DNA of 64,000 nt from Flavobacterium psychrophilum (GTDB lineage Bacteria > Bacteroidota > Bacteroidia > Flavobacteriales > Flavobacteriaceae). The notes under the pieces were generated by a model. The model saw nothing but the letters and a program-made list of their open reading frames with translations. It did no database searches and had not been told where the DNA came from. The stretch is taken from contig CAMAWT010000006.1 in NCBI GenBank assembly GCA_945862065.1, forward strand, positions 1 to 64,000. Direction: 5' to 3'. The number at the start of each line of letters is the position of its first letter. The first letter of the stretch is position 1. Of this stretch, positions 17,907 through 26,876 are shown piece after piece. The position numbers and the translations under genes were made by a program.

Positions 17907-18701
17907 CTAAATTTCTGTTGTAAACGAAAAACCTAACAGTTCATAAAGTGCGTTGCATTGCACTATCTTGCCTTTAGCATTATTTTTTTCCTGAAATTCT
18001 GGTAACGGCAATGCTAGTTCGGCTGCTTTATTAGTATAATACTCTTTTCGAGTAGGATGTTGCGGTGCAACTGCATTGAATGTGGCTCCCCAACATTCTT
18101 TTTTTAAAATGGCAAAAATGATTTCGATGCAATCGGTAAGATGAATCAGATTTACGGGAGCATCAGGGTTTTCAATATTTTTTTGTCCAGATAAAAAACG
18201 AGCTGGATTTCGGTTGGGACCAATCAATCCGCCAAAACGAATGATTGTTGTATCGAATTTTGATCGTAATAATTGTTCAACTTCAACAAGTTGTTTGCCA
18301 CTTTCTGTTTCTGGATTGGTGGGCGAATGTTCATCAACAAAAGCTTGATTGTCACCATAAACGGCTGTCGAACTGATGAATAGCACTTTTTTTATACTTG
18401 CTTTTTCAATAAACGGAACAAGTAGTTTTATTTTTGAAACAAAATTTTCAGCATTTGATTTTCTTAATTTTGGCGGAATAGCTATAATCAACACTTCGGA
18501 TGCATCCAAAAAAGAGGTGATATTGCCTGTAATTTCATTTTCTAATAATGCTATCTCAAACGGAATTATAGAATTTTCTAAAAACAATTCAAACTTGTCT
18601 GTAGATGTTGTACTCCCCTTTACACAAAAATCTTTTTCAACAAGGTATTTTGCTAACGGAAAACCTAGCCATCCACAGCCTAGAATGCTAATTTTATTCA
18701 T
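17907..18701 (-). CDS. NAD(P)-dependent epimerase/reductase-like protein (YeeZ type)
   Basis: A 264-residue Rossmann-fold protein. It opens with KISILGCGWLGFPLAKYL, a GxGxxG-type nucleotide-binding loop (GCGWLG), and has VLFISSTAVYGDNQAFVDE, an extended-SDR-like S...YG segment. The family is usually annotated as SDR oxidoreductase or nucleoside-diphosphate-sugar epimerase, and its substrate is unknown. Its start overlaps the end of the M28 peptidase gene by 8 bases, so it is the third gene of that leftward operon. It converges with mgtE; the 84-base gap between them shows no clear terminator. Confidence 0.85.
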   Translation of the reverse strand: MNKISILGCGWLGFPLAKYLVEKDFCVKGSTTSTDKFELFLENSIIPFEIALLENEITGNITSFLDASEVLIIAIPPKLRKSNAENFVSKIKLLVPFIEKASIKKVLFISSTAVYGDNQAFVDEHSPTNPETESGKQLVEVEQLLRSKFDTTIIRFGGLIGPNRNPARFLSGQKNIENPDAPVNLIHLTDCIEIIFAILKKECWGATFNAVAPQHPTRKEYYTNKAAELALPLPEFQEKNNAKGKIVQCNALYELLGFSFTTEI

Positions 18702-21072
18702 TTGGTTTTGATGGTAAAAATCGTTTTGTTTTCCATTTTTTTCCTTTACTTACGCTCAAACTATCTGTTTTTGGCGATTGTTTTAATTGTTGTTTTACAA
18801 CCACGGCATCGTTCAAAACAAAAGGTGTTGCAATCATCCAACTTGCTCTTTTTTGAATTTTGAACAATGGATTTTGTAACAAATCAAACGAACTTTCCAT
18901 TAGATGCATATCCAATTTTTCCGAAGCTGGAATACTAAACTCAATCGTTAACGGAATATTATCTACCACATAATAACTCAAAACTTTGTTTGTTTTTTTG
19001 TTTATGATGTTGCTTTTTATATCTATGGGCACAACATTGTTAGCCCTCAAATTAGTCACTTCAAGTTTTTCATTTGCAAACAAATCGTATCGGTTCACTG
19101 TTCTGTTGGGTGTAATTGTAATTTTGTAAAAATGGTTGTTTCCAATAATGGAGTCCGTAACAAAATCTATTGTAGGTGATGGTACTTTTATAACTGAAGT
19201 ACTTTTCATAAAACTAAATTGAGAACCATATTTACTGTACAGTTTATCTGCATTTAGTGCCTCTGCAGATGTTGGGTTTTGTCCTAAAAACGATTTGGTC
19301 CATTCATCTAAATTTTGATCATACGTGGTCCAATAGGCCTTTTGAGTATCTGCGTTAAGCACATAAAGTAAACTATTTGGCTTTGCCTTTCCTTGAGAAT
19401 AATTTGAATGTGTATGAGCATTGAATAGAAATCCAAAACTAAGAAGCAAAAATAATAATCCCCACCATCTCTTTTTTTCAAACGCACCAAAAACAGGCAA
19501 CATCAAAACAAATCCTAAAACCGTTAAAATAGCACTTCCAAACATAATTTTCAACCCAAGTCCAACGGGAAACATTTGAATAAAAGGTGCAATAATTAAT
19601 AAGGTAGGAATTGAAAACACGAGCGCTATCCAAGGGTTGTTTCTTTGGGTAACAACATAATATCCTAAGGTAAGTACAGAGAAAAAAACAGGAATGATCA
19701 AAAATGCAGCACCTTTTAACTGCTCTGCAATGACTATATTTATGACAATCCAAAGTGTCAATGGAACAATCAACCAATTCATTTCGGAACCCGATTTATA
19801 TTTTTTGCTATAACTAAAAAAGCAAATCGCTAAAGTTAAACATATAAATGCATAGATGTAGTCGTTTCCGTTATAGGTAAAACCATGTAAAATATCTGAA
19901 TATTGGGGGTAAACCATCAGTAGTAATTTCCAACCTCCAAAAGTAATTAGCCCGCTTAAAACAATTGATGTTAAAAACGGAATACCACTTTTTAAAATAT
20001 CAGAAAAAACAAGCAATCGTTTACCAAAACCTATAAAAACAATCACTATGAAAAGACCCAAAACCCCAATCCACATAGGAGTAATCCAACTAAAGGGATA
20101 ATGAATAAACGCAAACGGAATGGTAAAATACACTTCATCTTCAACTGAATTTAATTGAGATAAATCAGCATTCGAAAAATAAGTTAACAAAGGCATTAAA
20201 TAACTTCCTTGGTGCGCAATGGTTTTAGGAGATATATTTGCAAAATCATCTTGCATTGTGTGGTAATTGTAATGATGATCTATAAATGCAAAATTGAACC
20301 CTTGTATTTTACCTTGTTCTCTAAAAACGGTTAAATCGGTATCGTTTGGCAACATTTTGTAAATGCTATACATCAATGAGTTAGAAACCGGAAACTGCGA
20401 ATTTCCTTTCGAAAAAGCATCCACCATTTTGGCATTTCCTTGATTGGTTTCCATCAACATATAACTTGGACCTGATGAACCACGAGCCTCAAAATTGAGT
20501 ACCAATCCAATTTCTTTGGACCATTTATGTTGTGTTACAAAAAGGGCAGCACCGTTCAACCCCAACTCTTCTGCATCTGTAAATAGGATGATGATGTCAT
20601 TTTTATTTTTAGGATTATTATGCAAAAATGCACGAACACTTTCAAGAATTGTAGCAACCCCACTGGCATCATCGCTTGCGCCTTTAGAAAAGGAATGGGG
20701 CGCACTGTCATAATGCGACAATAATAACAATGATTTACCTTTTTGATTGCCTTTAATTCGAGCAATAATATTTTTTGATTGTACCAATGTTCCCTTCTCG
20801 GTCATGGTAAACCCTTCTTGAAACGTAGCATTCAAACCTAATTCCTGAAGCTCTTTTTGCAAATATAAAGCAACCAAATCATGGTTTTTGGACCCTACAA
20901 AATGAGGCTCTTGCGCTATTGTTTTTATTTTCTCAAGGGTTCTTTCGGTAGAAAACTCTGAAAGCGGGGTTTGCTCATTTATTGAAAGTTGAGGAGTCAT
21001 GAAAAAGAATGTTCCGAATAAAACACTCAACAGGAATAAAAGGGAAACAATGGAAAGGTATTTTTTTTTCAT
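18694..21072 (-). CDS. Membrane-bound M28-family metallopeptidase
   Basis: A 792-residue protein with an N-terminal signal anchor (residues ~5-27) and an M28 aminopeptidase domain (~45-300). The zinc-binding motifs are SHYDSAPHSFSKGASDDASG and LFTDAEELGLNGAALF. About eight or nine membrane helices follow (~325-575) and then a C-terminal soluble beta-rich region (~580-750). This matches the bacterial and eukaryotic Fxna/ERMP1-like layout. It probably cleaves peptides at the outer face of the inner membrane. It lies 4 bases after the small zinc-ribbon protein gene and overlaps the downstream SDR gene. Confidence 0.92.
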   Translation of the reverse strand: MKKKYLSIVSLLFLLSVLFGTFFFMTPQLSINEQTPLSEFSTERTLEKIKTIAQEPHFVGSKNHDLVALYLQKELQELGLNATFQEGFTMTEKGTLVQSKNIIARIKGNQKGKSLLLLSHYDSAPHSFSKGASDDASGVATILESVRAFLHNNPKNKNDIIILFTDAEELGLNGAALFVTQHKWSKEIGLVLNFEARGSSGPSYMLMETNQGNAKMVDAFSKGNSQFPVSNSLMYSIYKMLPNDTDLTVFREQGKIQGFNFAFIDHHYNYHTMQDDFANISPKTIAHQGSYLMPLLTYFSNADLSQLNSVEDEVYFTIPFAFIHYPFSWITPMWIGVLGLFIVIVFIGFGKRLLVFSDILKSGIPFLTSIVLSGLITFGGWKLLLMVYPQYSDILHGFTYNGNDYIYAFICLTLAICFFSYSKKYKSGSEMNWLIVPLTLWIVINIVIAEQLKGAAFLIIPVFFSVLTLGYYVVTQRNNPWIALVFSIPTLLIIAPFIQMFPVGLGLKIMFGSAILTVLGFVLMLPVFGAFEKKRWWGLLFLLLSFGFLFNAHTHSNYSQGKAKPNSLLYVLNADTQKAYWTTYDQNLDEWTKSFLGQNPTSAEALNADKLYSKYGSQFSFMKSTSVIKVPSPTIDFVTDSIIGNNHFYKITITPNRTVNRYDLFANEKLEVTNLRANNVVPIDIKSNIINKKTNKVLSYYVVDNIPLTIEFSIPASEKLDMHLMESSFDLLQNPLFKIQKRASWMIATPFVLNDAVVVKQQLKQSPKTDSLSVSKGKKWKTKRFLPSKPNE

Positions 21073-21076
21073 AAAG

Positions 21077-21427
21077 TTATCTATCTTTTTTTACTAACAT
21101 ATAAAATTCATTTTCTAGTTGCAAATAGCCTTGGTCATAAATAAAGTAGTAGGTATTTCCAGATTTTGTATGCAAAATAGAAGTAAAAAATTCAAAATAA
21201 AACCCTTTGCTAGTTAATTTAGCTCGAGTTGTTTTAGATTTCCCATCTACATTTAATTCCATCAAAATCCGATAATTCTTACGCAATTTGTTGTTAATAT
21301 TGCGCATCAAATTATTACTATCTTTATTTATTTTGTTGTTGTAGGCGTTTCTGCAACCATCACAACAAAATTTTTTGTCTTCCCGTCCCACAATTTTTTC
21401 GTTACATTCTAAACAAGATTTATTCAT
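21077..21427 (-). CDS. Small zinc-ribbon protein, unknown function
   Basis: A 116-residue protein beginning with a likely zinc-binding knuckle (C5-LE-C8 ... C22-C23-DG-C26, followed by RNAYNNK), which resembles a treble-clef module. The rest is basic and alpha/beta (NNKLRKNYRILMELN ... FYFEFFTSILHTKSGNTYYF). It has no signal peptide. It is the first gene of an operon with the M28 peptidase (4-base gap). I recall similar unnamed proteins in Flavobacteria but no function. DNA or RNA binding is possible but not shown. Confidence 0.8.
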   Translation of the reverse strand: MNKSCLECNEKIVGREDKKFCCDGCRNAYNNKINKDSNNLMRNINNKLRKNYRILMELNVDGKSKTTRAKLTSKGFYFEFFTSILHTKSGNTYYFIYDQGYLQLENEFYMLVKKDR

Positions 21428-21640
21428 GGCGTATATTTTTTAAATAATATCAGGCTTTGTAAAAGTCCTTAAAATCAATCAAAAGTATAAAAAAAAATCT
21501 AATTATAAACATTTACAAACGGTTACATTCGATAGTAATTAGATAAATACCGATTAGAAATAGTCGATTTTCACAATTTTGTATCGTCAACAAAAACAAA
21601 TGACAATACAAGTTTAATAATTTATAAATAGCTAAGCCTT

Positions 21641-21970
21641 ATGAAAAACAAAGTACAATTAATCGGTAGAGTAGGTCAAGATCCTGAAGTAAAAAACTTA
21701 GATGGCGGAAAAAAAATAGTTTCCCTTTCCATTGCAACCAGCGACTATTATTACAAAGAGAACGGAGAAAAAGTAGAACAAACCGAGTGGCATCGAGTAA
21801 CCACCTTTGGAAAAACCGCAGACATCGTAGAGAAATTTGTAACAAAAGGTAGAGAAATAGCCATAGAAGGTAAACTTTCTCACAGAAGTTATGACGATAA
21901 AGACGGCAATAAACGATATGTAACAGACATCATCGCCAACGAAGTTCTACTTATTGGAAACAAACAATAA
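21641..21970 (+). CDS. ssb: Single-stranded DNA-binding protein (short form)
   Basis: A 109-residue OB-fold protein: MKNKVQLIGRVGQDPEVKNL, SLSIATSDYYYKENGEKVEQTEWHRVTTFGKTADIV, then GREIAIEGKLSHRSYDDKDG. These are classic SSB signatures. It ends after the OB fold (LIGNKQ) and lacks the long disordered tail and acidic tip that recruit partner proteins. Flavobacteria often carry a second, tailed SSB elsewhere, so this may be the accessory copy. It is monocistronic, with a strong hairpin terminator directly after it. Confidence 0.93.
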   Translation: MKNKVQLIGRVGQDPEVKNLDGGKKIVSLSIATSDYYYKENGEKVEQTEWHRVTTFGKTADIVEKFVTKGREIAIEGKLSHRSYDDKDGNKRYVTDIIANEVLLIGNKQ

Positions 21971-21986
21971 CAAAAAAAAGGCTTAC

Positions 21987-22039
21987 AAAATAGTCCAAAA
22001 CACAAAGTTTTATCCATAAAAATCGTTTTGGACTATTTT
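21987..22039 (+). terminator. Intrinsic terminator after ssb
   Basis: A 15-bp perfect stem (AAAATAGTCCAAAAC and its complement) with a 23-base loop, beginning 17 bases after the ssb stop. Confidence 0.8.
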
Positions 22040-22097
22040 AAAAAGTCAATTTCTTGCAAAATATTTGTAGCAATACACCAGGCATTTTCAATAATGG

Positions 22098-22175
22098 TCC
22101 GTTCCCGCCATTCGTTTCAATCTTTTTGTTTTTGAAAAAAAAACAAAAAGGATTTACACTTCTGTCGGGGCTAAA
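22098..22175 (-). repeat. Dispersed repeat B, copy 1
   Basis: Read on the minus strand it begins TAGCCCCGACAGAAGTGTAA, continues ATCCTTTTTG, has an A/T-rich palindromic centre able to form a stem (CTTTTTGTTTTT against AAAAACAAAAAG), then GATTGAAACGAATGGCGGGA. Copy 2 lies at 61804-61885. The remaining non-coding sequence between ssb and the HAD gene shows only a 14-base palindrome (AAATGAATTCATTT). Confidence 0.65.
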
Positions 22176-22350
22176 GGACAAAGGCTTGGGCTAGAAAAAA
22201 CAGGCCTCAAAAAAATGAATTCATTTATCACTTACAAGCCCACGAAACGAAAACTACGAATAAAAGCACTAAAAATCAATACATTCCTGTATAATAAACC
22301 AACGATTTAAACTATTTTAGGTTTATTTTTAAACTTATTTTAGCTTTCTA

Positions 22351-23037
22351 TTAAATTAAAAATGCTAAAATATCCGAAATTTTCTCAACCGTTTTAAAAT
22401 TGGGATGTTCAATGGTATGGTTTATTTTTTCGTGTTCCCAAGTCGTATGAAACGGAACATGAACGGCGTGTCCGCCAATGTTGAGCACCGGCAAAACATC
22501 CGATTTTAGCGAATTTCCAATCATAAAAAAATCATTGGGTGCAATTTCTAATCGTTTCAAAAGATCAGAATAATCCACTTCTTTTTTATCTGACATAACT
22601 TCAATATGGTGAAAATAACTACCTAAACCAGACCGATGCAGTTTGCTTCGTTGGTCTTTGAGATCTCCTTTTGTAGCTACAACCAATTTATATTTTCCGT
22701 GCAATGCTTGTATTGTTTGTTCCACATCGTTAAGTAATTCAATGGGTTTTTGGATTAATTCTTTACCATACTGAATGATTTTTTCAATCACTTCAATAGA
22801 AATGGTATGGTTGGATATTTTCATGGCTGCCTCTATCATAGAAAGTACATAACCTTTTATTCCGTAACCGTACAAATCTAAATTCTGAATTTCGATTTTA
22901 AATAATTCTTGCGACAGCCCTTGTTGCGACAGGTAATCGCTCATTAATTCACAAAACTTATGTTCGGTTTCTTGAAAATAAGGTTCGTTTACAAACAAGG
23001 TGTCGTCTGCATCAAAAGCTATTATTTTTGGGGTCAT
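22351..23037 (-). CDS. HAD-family hydrolase
   Basis: A 228-residue haloacid-dehalogenase-type phosphatase. Motif I is FDADDTL (residues 8-14), where the first Asp is the nucleophile and DxD the general acid. Motif II is VATKGD, the Lys motif III region is VMSDKKEVDYSDL, and motif IV is FMIGNSLKSDV. A helical cap lies between motifs I and II. The substrate is unknown. It is the last gene of the metG-lipoprotein-HAD group: its ATG overlaps the lipoprotein stop by 4 bases. Confidence 0.92.
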   Translation of the reverse strand: MTPKIIAFDADDTLFVNEPYFQETEHKFCELMSDYLSQQGLSQELFKIEIQNLDLYGYGIKGYVLSMIEAAMKISNHTISIEVIEKIIQYGKELIQKPIELLNDVEQTIQALHGKYKLVVATKGDLKDQRSKLHRSGLGSYFHHIEVMSDKKEVDYSDLLKRLEIAPNDFFMIGNSLKSDVLPVLNIGGHAVHVPFHTTWEHEKINHTIEHPNFKTVEKISDILAFLI

Positions 23038-23483
23038 GGGGTTGTATTTTTTTTTAATGTTTTATACAATTTTGGAAATTCATTTTTAAAAATTAAATTA
23101 TCTATTTTCCCATCAAAATTATTGTCGCCATATTCTAACCCAACATCAATATATCCTTCCATCCCATACAATTCTTTCTGATCTAATTTATTAACCATTT
23201 TACTAAAATTGTCTTCTCCTAATTTGTAAATAATCTGTGTAATAATATATCCTTTGTCATAACATCCAGCACCTTCACCACATGGAAAATGGTTTAATCT
23301 TCTTAATGAGTTGTAATCGCCTTTTAATGTTTTTTGAATAATTGTATCAAGACTTTTATTCTCTTTGTATGTTTGGTTTTCAATAAAAGTTTCACCCATT
23401 ACAATACCGTTAATCATGTTTTTTTTACAAGAAAAAAAACATACTATTAAACATAATATAAATATTGATTTGAACTTTGGCAT
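23034..23483 (-). CDS. Hypothetical lipoprotein
   Basis: A 149-residue protein with a lipoprotein signal (FILCLIVCFFSC, Cys at about residue 19). The mature part is soluble, with one short Cys pair (FPCGEGAGC) and an acidic Asp-rich stretch near the end (DVGLEYGDNNFDGKIDNL) that resembles a calcium-binding loop. I do not recognise the family. It sits 4 bases after metG and overlaps the HAD gene, but co-transcription here may only reflect chromosome order. Confidence 0.75.
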   Translation of the reverse strand: MPKFKSIFILCLIVCFFSCKKNMINGIVMGETFIENQTYKENKSLDTIIQKTLKGDYNSLRRLNHFPCGEGAGCYDKGYIITQIIYKLGEDNFSKMVNKLDQKELYGMEGYIDVGLEYGDNNFDGKIDNLIFKNEFPKLYKTLKKNTTP

Positions 23484-23487
23484 ATGG

Positions 23488-25548
23488 TTAACAAATCACC
23501 GCACCATCCTCAACCCCATCCGCATCAGGATTTACAAAAACCAGCTTGCCTTGAGCATCATTTGCCAACAATAACATACCTTCGCTTTCAACACCTCGCA
23601 GGGCACGTGGCGCAAGGTTGACCAACACGGTAACTCGTTTACCAATAACCTCTTCAGGCGTGAAATGCTCGGCAATACCACTCACAATAGTACGTGTGTC
23701 TAGGCCTGTTTGTACTTTCAGTACCAATAGTTTGTTGGCTTTTGGCATTTTCTCTGCTGATAGGATGGTACCTACACGCAAATCTATTTTGGCAAAATCT
23801 TCAAAAGTTGCAGTAGCTTTTTGTGGGTCTATTATTTTTTCTTCCATGGCATTGGCGGTTTTGGTCGCTTCTAGTTTGTCTATTTGTTTTTGAATTTCAG
23901 CATCTTCTATTTGTACAAACAATATTTCACCCGCACCAATCGTGTGTCTGGCAGGCAATAAATCGCTGGTTTCTTCAATCGATTTCCAACTCAAAGCATC
24001 ACTGGTTTTTAACATTCCGGCTAGTTTACAAGCCGTAAAAGGCAAAAACGGTTCGCACAACACACGCAATACTGCAGCTACTTGAAGTGCAACATACATT
24101 TGAGTTTTTACACGTTCGGGATCGGTTTTCACCATTTTCCATGGCTCTTCGTCGGCCAAATATTTATTCCCCAATCGGGCTACGTTCATTAATTCGCCAA
24201 GCGCTTCTCTAAATCGGTAGCGCTCAATTGAACTCGAAATCACCGCAGGATATGCCTTTAGCTCATTCAATACTTGGTTGTCAACGTCATTAAATTCATT
24301 CGGACTTGGTACAACTCCATCATAATATTTATGGGTCAACACAACTACTCTGTTGATGAAATTTCCAAAAACAGCTGCCAATTCATTATTATTTCTAGCC
24401 TGAAAATCTTTCCAGGTAAAATCATTATCTTTTGTTTCGGGTGCGTTTGCTGTAAGCGCATAACGCAAAACATCTTGTTTATCTGGAAAATCTTGTAAAT
24501 ATTCGTGCAACCAAACCGCCCAATTTTTGGAAGTAGATAACTTGTTGCCTTCTAGGTTCAAAAATTCGTTGGCAGGTACATTGTCGGGCAAAATAAAACT
24601 GCCTTCTGCCTTTAACATCGCCGGAAAAATAATGCAATGAAACACAATATTATCTTTTCCTATAAAATGAACCAACTTGGTATCATCTTTTTTCCAATAA
24701 TCTTCCCAGTTTTTTCCAACTCGTGCCGCCCATTCTTTGGTAGCCGAGATGTATCCAATAGGTGCATCAAACCACACATACAGTTTTTTTCCTTCGGCAC
24801 CAGGCACAGGCACATCAATACCCCAGTCTAGGTCTCTTGTTACTGCACGAGGCTCAAGTCCGCCATCTATCCACGATTTTACTTGACCCAACACGTTGGT
24901 TTTCCAGTCTTTAGCATGTCCTTCCAGAATCCAACTTTTCAAAAAATCAGAATATCTGTCTAGCGGCAAAAACCAATGTTTGGTAGCTTTCAATACAGGA
25001 ACCTCGCCAGTAATGGTCGATTTTGGGTTGATTAAGTCGGTAGCATTTAGTGTTGAACCACATTTCTCGCACTGATCGCCATACGCCTCTGGGTTATCAC
25101 ATTTTGGACAGGTTCCCGTTACAAATCGATCTGCCAAAAACTGATCGGCTTTGGCATCATACAACTGCTCGGTAACTTCTTCTATAAAATCATTTTGATC
25201 ATACAATTTTTTGAAAAAAGCAGAAGCCGTTTCGTGGTGAATTTGAGACGAAGTTCTCGAATAATTATCAAACGAAATCCCAAAATCTATAAATGACTGA
25301 CGAATAATACCATCATATTTATCTATAACCTCCTGTGGCGAAATCCCCTCTTTCTTGGCTTTCATCGAAATAGCCACCCCATGCTCATCACTTCCGCACA
25401 CAAAAGCTACATCTTTTCCTTGCAGTCGCAAGTAACGCGCATAAATATCAGACGGAACATAAACGCCCGCCAAATGACCAATATGAATAGGCCCGTTTGT
25501 ATAAGGCAAGGCAGCAGTAATTGTATATCTCTTCGGATTTTCTAACAT
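23488..25548 (-). CDS. metG: Methionine-tRNA ligase with C-terminal tRNA-binding domain
   Basis: A class I synthetase that charges initiator and elongator tRNA-Met. HIGH is at 22-25 (PIHIGHLAG), a zinc knuckle has Cys 147, 150, 160 and 163 (CPKC ... CEKC), and the KMSKS loop is KLSTS at 336-340. An anticodon-binding helical domain follows (to ~550). The C-terminal ~110 residues form an OB-fold tRNA-binding module ([18 protein letters not shown] ... [12 protein letters not shown]) that also dimerises the enzyme. Its 686 residues match long MetRS forms. It is probably first in a three-gene transcript with the lipoprotein and HAD genes. Confidence 0.97.
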   Translation of the reverse strand: MLENPKRYTITAALPYTNGPIHIGHLAGVYVPSDIYARYLRLQGKDVAFVCGSDEHGVAISMKAKKEGISPQEVIDKYDGIIRQSFIDFGISFDNYSRTSSQIHHETASAFFKKLYDQNDFIEEVTEQLYDAKADQFLADRFVTGTCPKCDNPEAYGDQCEKCGSTLNATDLINPKSTITGEVPVLKATKHWFLPLDRYSDFLKSWILEGHAKDWKTNVLGQVKSWIDGGLEPRAVTRDLDWGIDVPVPGAEGKKLYVWFDAPIGYISATKEWAARVGKNWEDYWKKDDTKLVHFIGKDNIVFHCIIFPAMLKAEGSFILPDNVPANEFLNLEGNKLSTSKNWAVWLHEYLQDFPDKQDVLRYALTANAPETKDNDFTWKDFQARNNNELAAVFGNFINRVVVLTHKYYDGVVPSPNEFNDVDNQVLNELKAYPAVISSSIERYRFREALGELMNVARLGNKYLADEEPWKMVKTDPERVKTQMYVALQVAAVLRVLCEPFLPFTACKLAGMLKTSDALSWKSIEETSDLLPARHTIGAGEILFVQIEDAEIQKQIDKLEATKTANAMEEKIIDPQKATATFEDFAKIDLRVGTILSAEKMPKANKLLVLKVQTGLDTRTIVSGIAEHFTPEEVIGKRVTVLVNLAPRALRGVESEGMLLLANDAQGKLVFVNPDADGVEDGAVIC

Positions 25549-25570
25549 GATTCATTTTCTAATTAAGTTG

Positions 25571-25600
25571 CAAAAATAAGCAAATCCATTTTCATACAAA
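25571..25600 (-). promoter_or_regulatory. Promoter of metG
   Basis: On the minus strand TTTG (25600-25597), an 18-base gap, then TATTTTTG (25578-25571) fits the phylum consensus. It lies 22 bases before the metG start. A second overlapping match uses TAGCTTTG (25604-25597) with TTG at 25624-25622. Confidence 0.65.
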
Positions 25601-25636
25601 GCTATTTCCTACCAACGGTTACAATATTTTTTAAAA

Positions 25637-25760
25637 TTAGAAGCACACAAACTCGTTTCAAAAGACATTTTGTCCTGCTTTCGCCTTTATCTCCTTTGCC
25701 CTACGGGACTTCAGGAGGATATCGGCTCAATCAGGGCTAGGCTTCACGTTTTGTTTTCAG
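25637..25760 (-). repeat. Dispersed repeat A, copy 1 (inverted relative to copy 2)
   Basis: On the plus strand it starts TTAGAAGCACACAAA, passes the conserved core (TTTCGCCTTTATCTCC, GCCCTACGGGAC, GGAGGATATCGGCTC) and ends near GGGCTAG, with a weaker extension to TTTTCAG at 25760. It differs from copy 2, read in reverse, at about a dozen of ~104 columns by eye. The core contains GTCCCG/CGGGAC-type inverted halves and may fold. Confidence 0.85.
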
Positions 25761-25854
25761 GTGCAGTTTTCATTCGCAGTTTTGAGTTTTCAGAATCTTA
25801 AATTTGTGTGATTTGTCACTCGAGCAAAGCGAACAGACGAAGTAAATTTGTGTT

Positions 25855-25895
25855 TGATATTGATATTGCAATTGAATTTGCAATTGAATTTGCCT
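25855..25895. repeat. Hexamer-periodic tract (ATTGNN)
   Basis: Degenerate six-base repeats (ATTGAT ATTGCA ATTGAA TTTGCA ATTGAA TTTGCC) end at the stop of the small HTH gene. It is the inverted counterpart of the tract at 26665-26707. Confidence 0.65.
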
Positions 25896-26215
25896 TATGA
25901 TTTTACCTTTAAAAGAACATCCCTTTCAATGGTTAGTTTTTCAACTTCTTTTTTGAGTTGGGCAATTTCTTGATTTTTTTCTTCAAAAATATCTTTCTTT
26001 GTAGTAAATGTGGTGGGTAGCGTTTGGGCTATATCCATAAAAAAGTTGTGTTGCAAAATGGATGAAATTTCAAGCAAACGAGATGTTTGTAAGCTTTCTT
26101 TTTTTTCCATTTTCATAAGATTGATAAGATTTATATCCATCCTACGTGCCATTGCAGCCCTACGAATGCGTTTTTCTTCAAAATACGCATGTATTAGATT
26201 TCCAATATGTACCAT
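25895..26215 (-). CDS. Small HTH (XRE-like) protein with C-terminal coiled coil
   Basis: A protein of 106 residues from the ATG at 26215 (MVHIGNLIHAYFEEKRIRR); an in-frame ATG 7 codons upstream is also possible. The start chosen matches the MVHIGNLI opening of a group of Bacteroidetes XRE-type regulators as I remember them. Residues ~1-65 look like a five-helix HTH domain ending ISSILQHNFFMDIAQ. Residues ~75-106 form a heptad-rich coiled coil (EEKNQEIAQLKKEVEKLTIE), which suggests dimerisation. It stands alone, enclosed by repeats: hexamer tract and repeat A on both sides and two tandem arrays directly upstream. The target is unknown. Confidence 0.72.
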   Translation of the reverse strand: MVHIGNLIHAYFEEKRIRRAAMARRMDINLINLMKMEKKESLQTSRLLEISSILQHNFFMDIAQTLPTTFTTKKDIFEEKNQEIAQLKKEVEKLTIERDVLLKVKS

Positions 26216-26275
26216 GATTGTAAGTTTTAAGTACAAATATATACAAAATATAATTTAAAAAACAAAATAAATATA

Positions 26276-26385
26276 TTTTTTAGATATGTTTAATATATTT
26301 TTTAGGTATATTAAATATGTTTTTTAGATATATTTAATATGTTTTTTAGATATATTAAATATATTTTTTAGGTATGTTTAATTGT
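26276..26385. repeat. Five tandem copies of a 22-bp AT-rich unit
   Basis: Five consecutive 22-base units start at 26276, 26298, 26320, 26342 and 26364. Each begins TTTTTTAG(A/G)TAT and ends in TTTAATAT or TTAAATAT, with only a few substitutions. The array lies directly upstream of the HTH gene, which is transcribed away from it, so it could carry operators or simply be a slippage product. Confidence 0.9.
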
Positions 26386-26504
26386 TTCGTAGGGACAGGT
26401 CGCAACCTGTCCGTACTTTGTTTAATAGTTTCGTAGAGACAGGTCGCGACCTGTCCGTACTTTGTTTGATAGTTTTGTAGGGACAGGTCGCGACATATCC
26501 GTAC
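26385..26504. repeat. Three tandem 44-bp units each with an 18-bp palindrome
   Basis: Units start at 26385, 26429 and 26473 (period exactly 44; the last is cut at 26504). Each carries GACAGGTCGCGACCTGTC or a near copy, a perfect palindrome in the second unit, flanked by TTTCGTAG and CGTACTTTGTTT. Unit 1 has CAA and unit 3 has ACATATCC as deviations. It directly follows the 22-bp array. No gene is seen in the remaining sequence up to 26664. Confidence 0.9.
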
Positions 26505-26664
26505 ACATGAATAGCAGTATCCGTTTCCATTCATGTTATGGGTTTGTCGAAAAGTTTTTAAAAAGCATTTCAAGAGGATTTAGTTCCTCTTTTTTTGTTA
26601 CTTTTATTTCACTAAAAGGTTTTGGAAACCCCGGAAACCCTGACAGGGTGGGAAAGCGTAATTC

Positions 26665-26707
26665 ACAATTCAATATCAATGTCAATTGCAATATCAATTT
26701 CAATTTT
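26665..26707. repeat. Hexamer-periodic tract (CAATNN)
   Basis: About seven degenerate hexamers (CAATTC AATATC-type phase; CAATAT CAATGT CAATTG CAATAT CAATTT CAATTT). It is inverted relative to 25855-25895. Confidence 0.65.
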
Positions 26708-26750
26708 TAAATTCGCTATCTCGCTAATTATCTAATTAATTTATTTTCAT

Positions 26751-26876
26751 CTGAAAAACTACTTGTCTATTCTAGCCGCGATTGAGCCGATATCCTCCCG
26801 AAGTCCCGTAGGGCAAGGGAGATAAAGGCGAAAGCGGGACAAAACGTGTTTTGAAAACTATTTGTGTGCTTCTTTA
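26751..26876 (+). repeat. Dispersed repeat A, copy 2
   Basis: It starts CTGAAAAACTACTTGTC, enters the core at CTAGCC and ends GTGTGCTTCTTTAAA, 12 bases before the stop of the reprolysin-like protease on the opposite strand. It shares the CTGAAAAACTACTTGTC leader with copy 4 (49778) and forms an inverted pair with copy 1, enclosing the HTH gene and the tandem arrays. Confidence 0.88.

Noticed and set aside
26276..26504. CRISPR array
   Set aside because: The units follow each other without unique spacers, and no cas gene is present.
26355..26573. 72-aa minus-strand frame across the palindromic array
   Set aside because: The peptide is only a translation of the tandem DNA units (repeated YETIKQS-like words) with no coding character.
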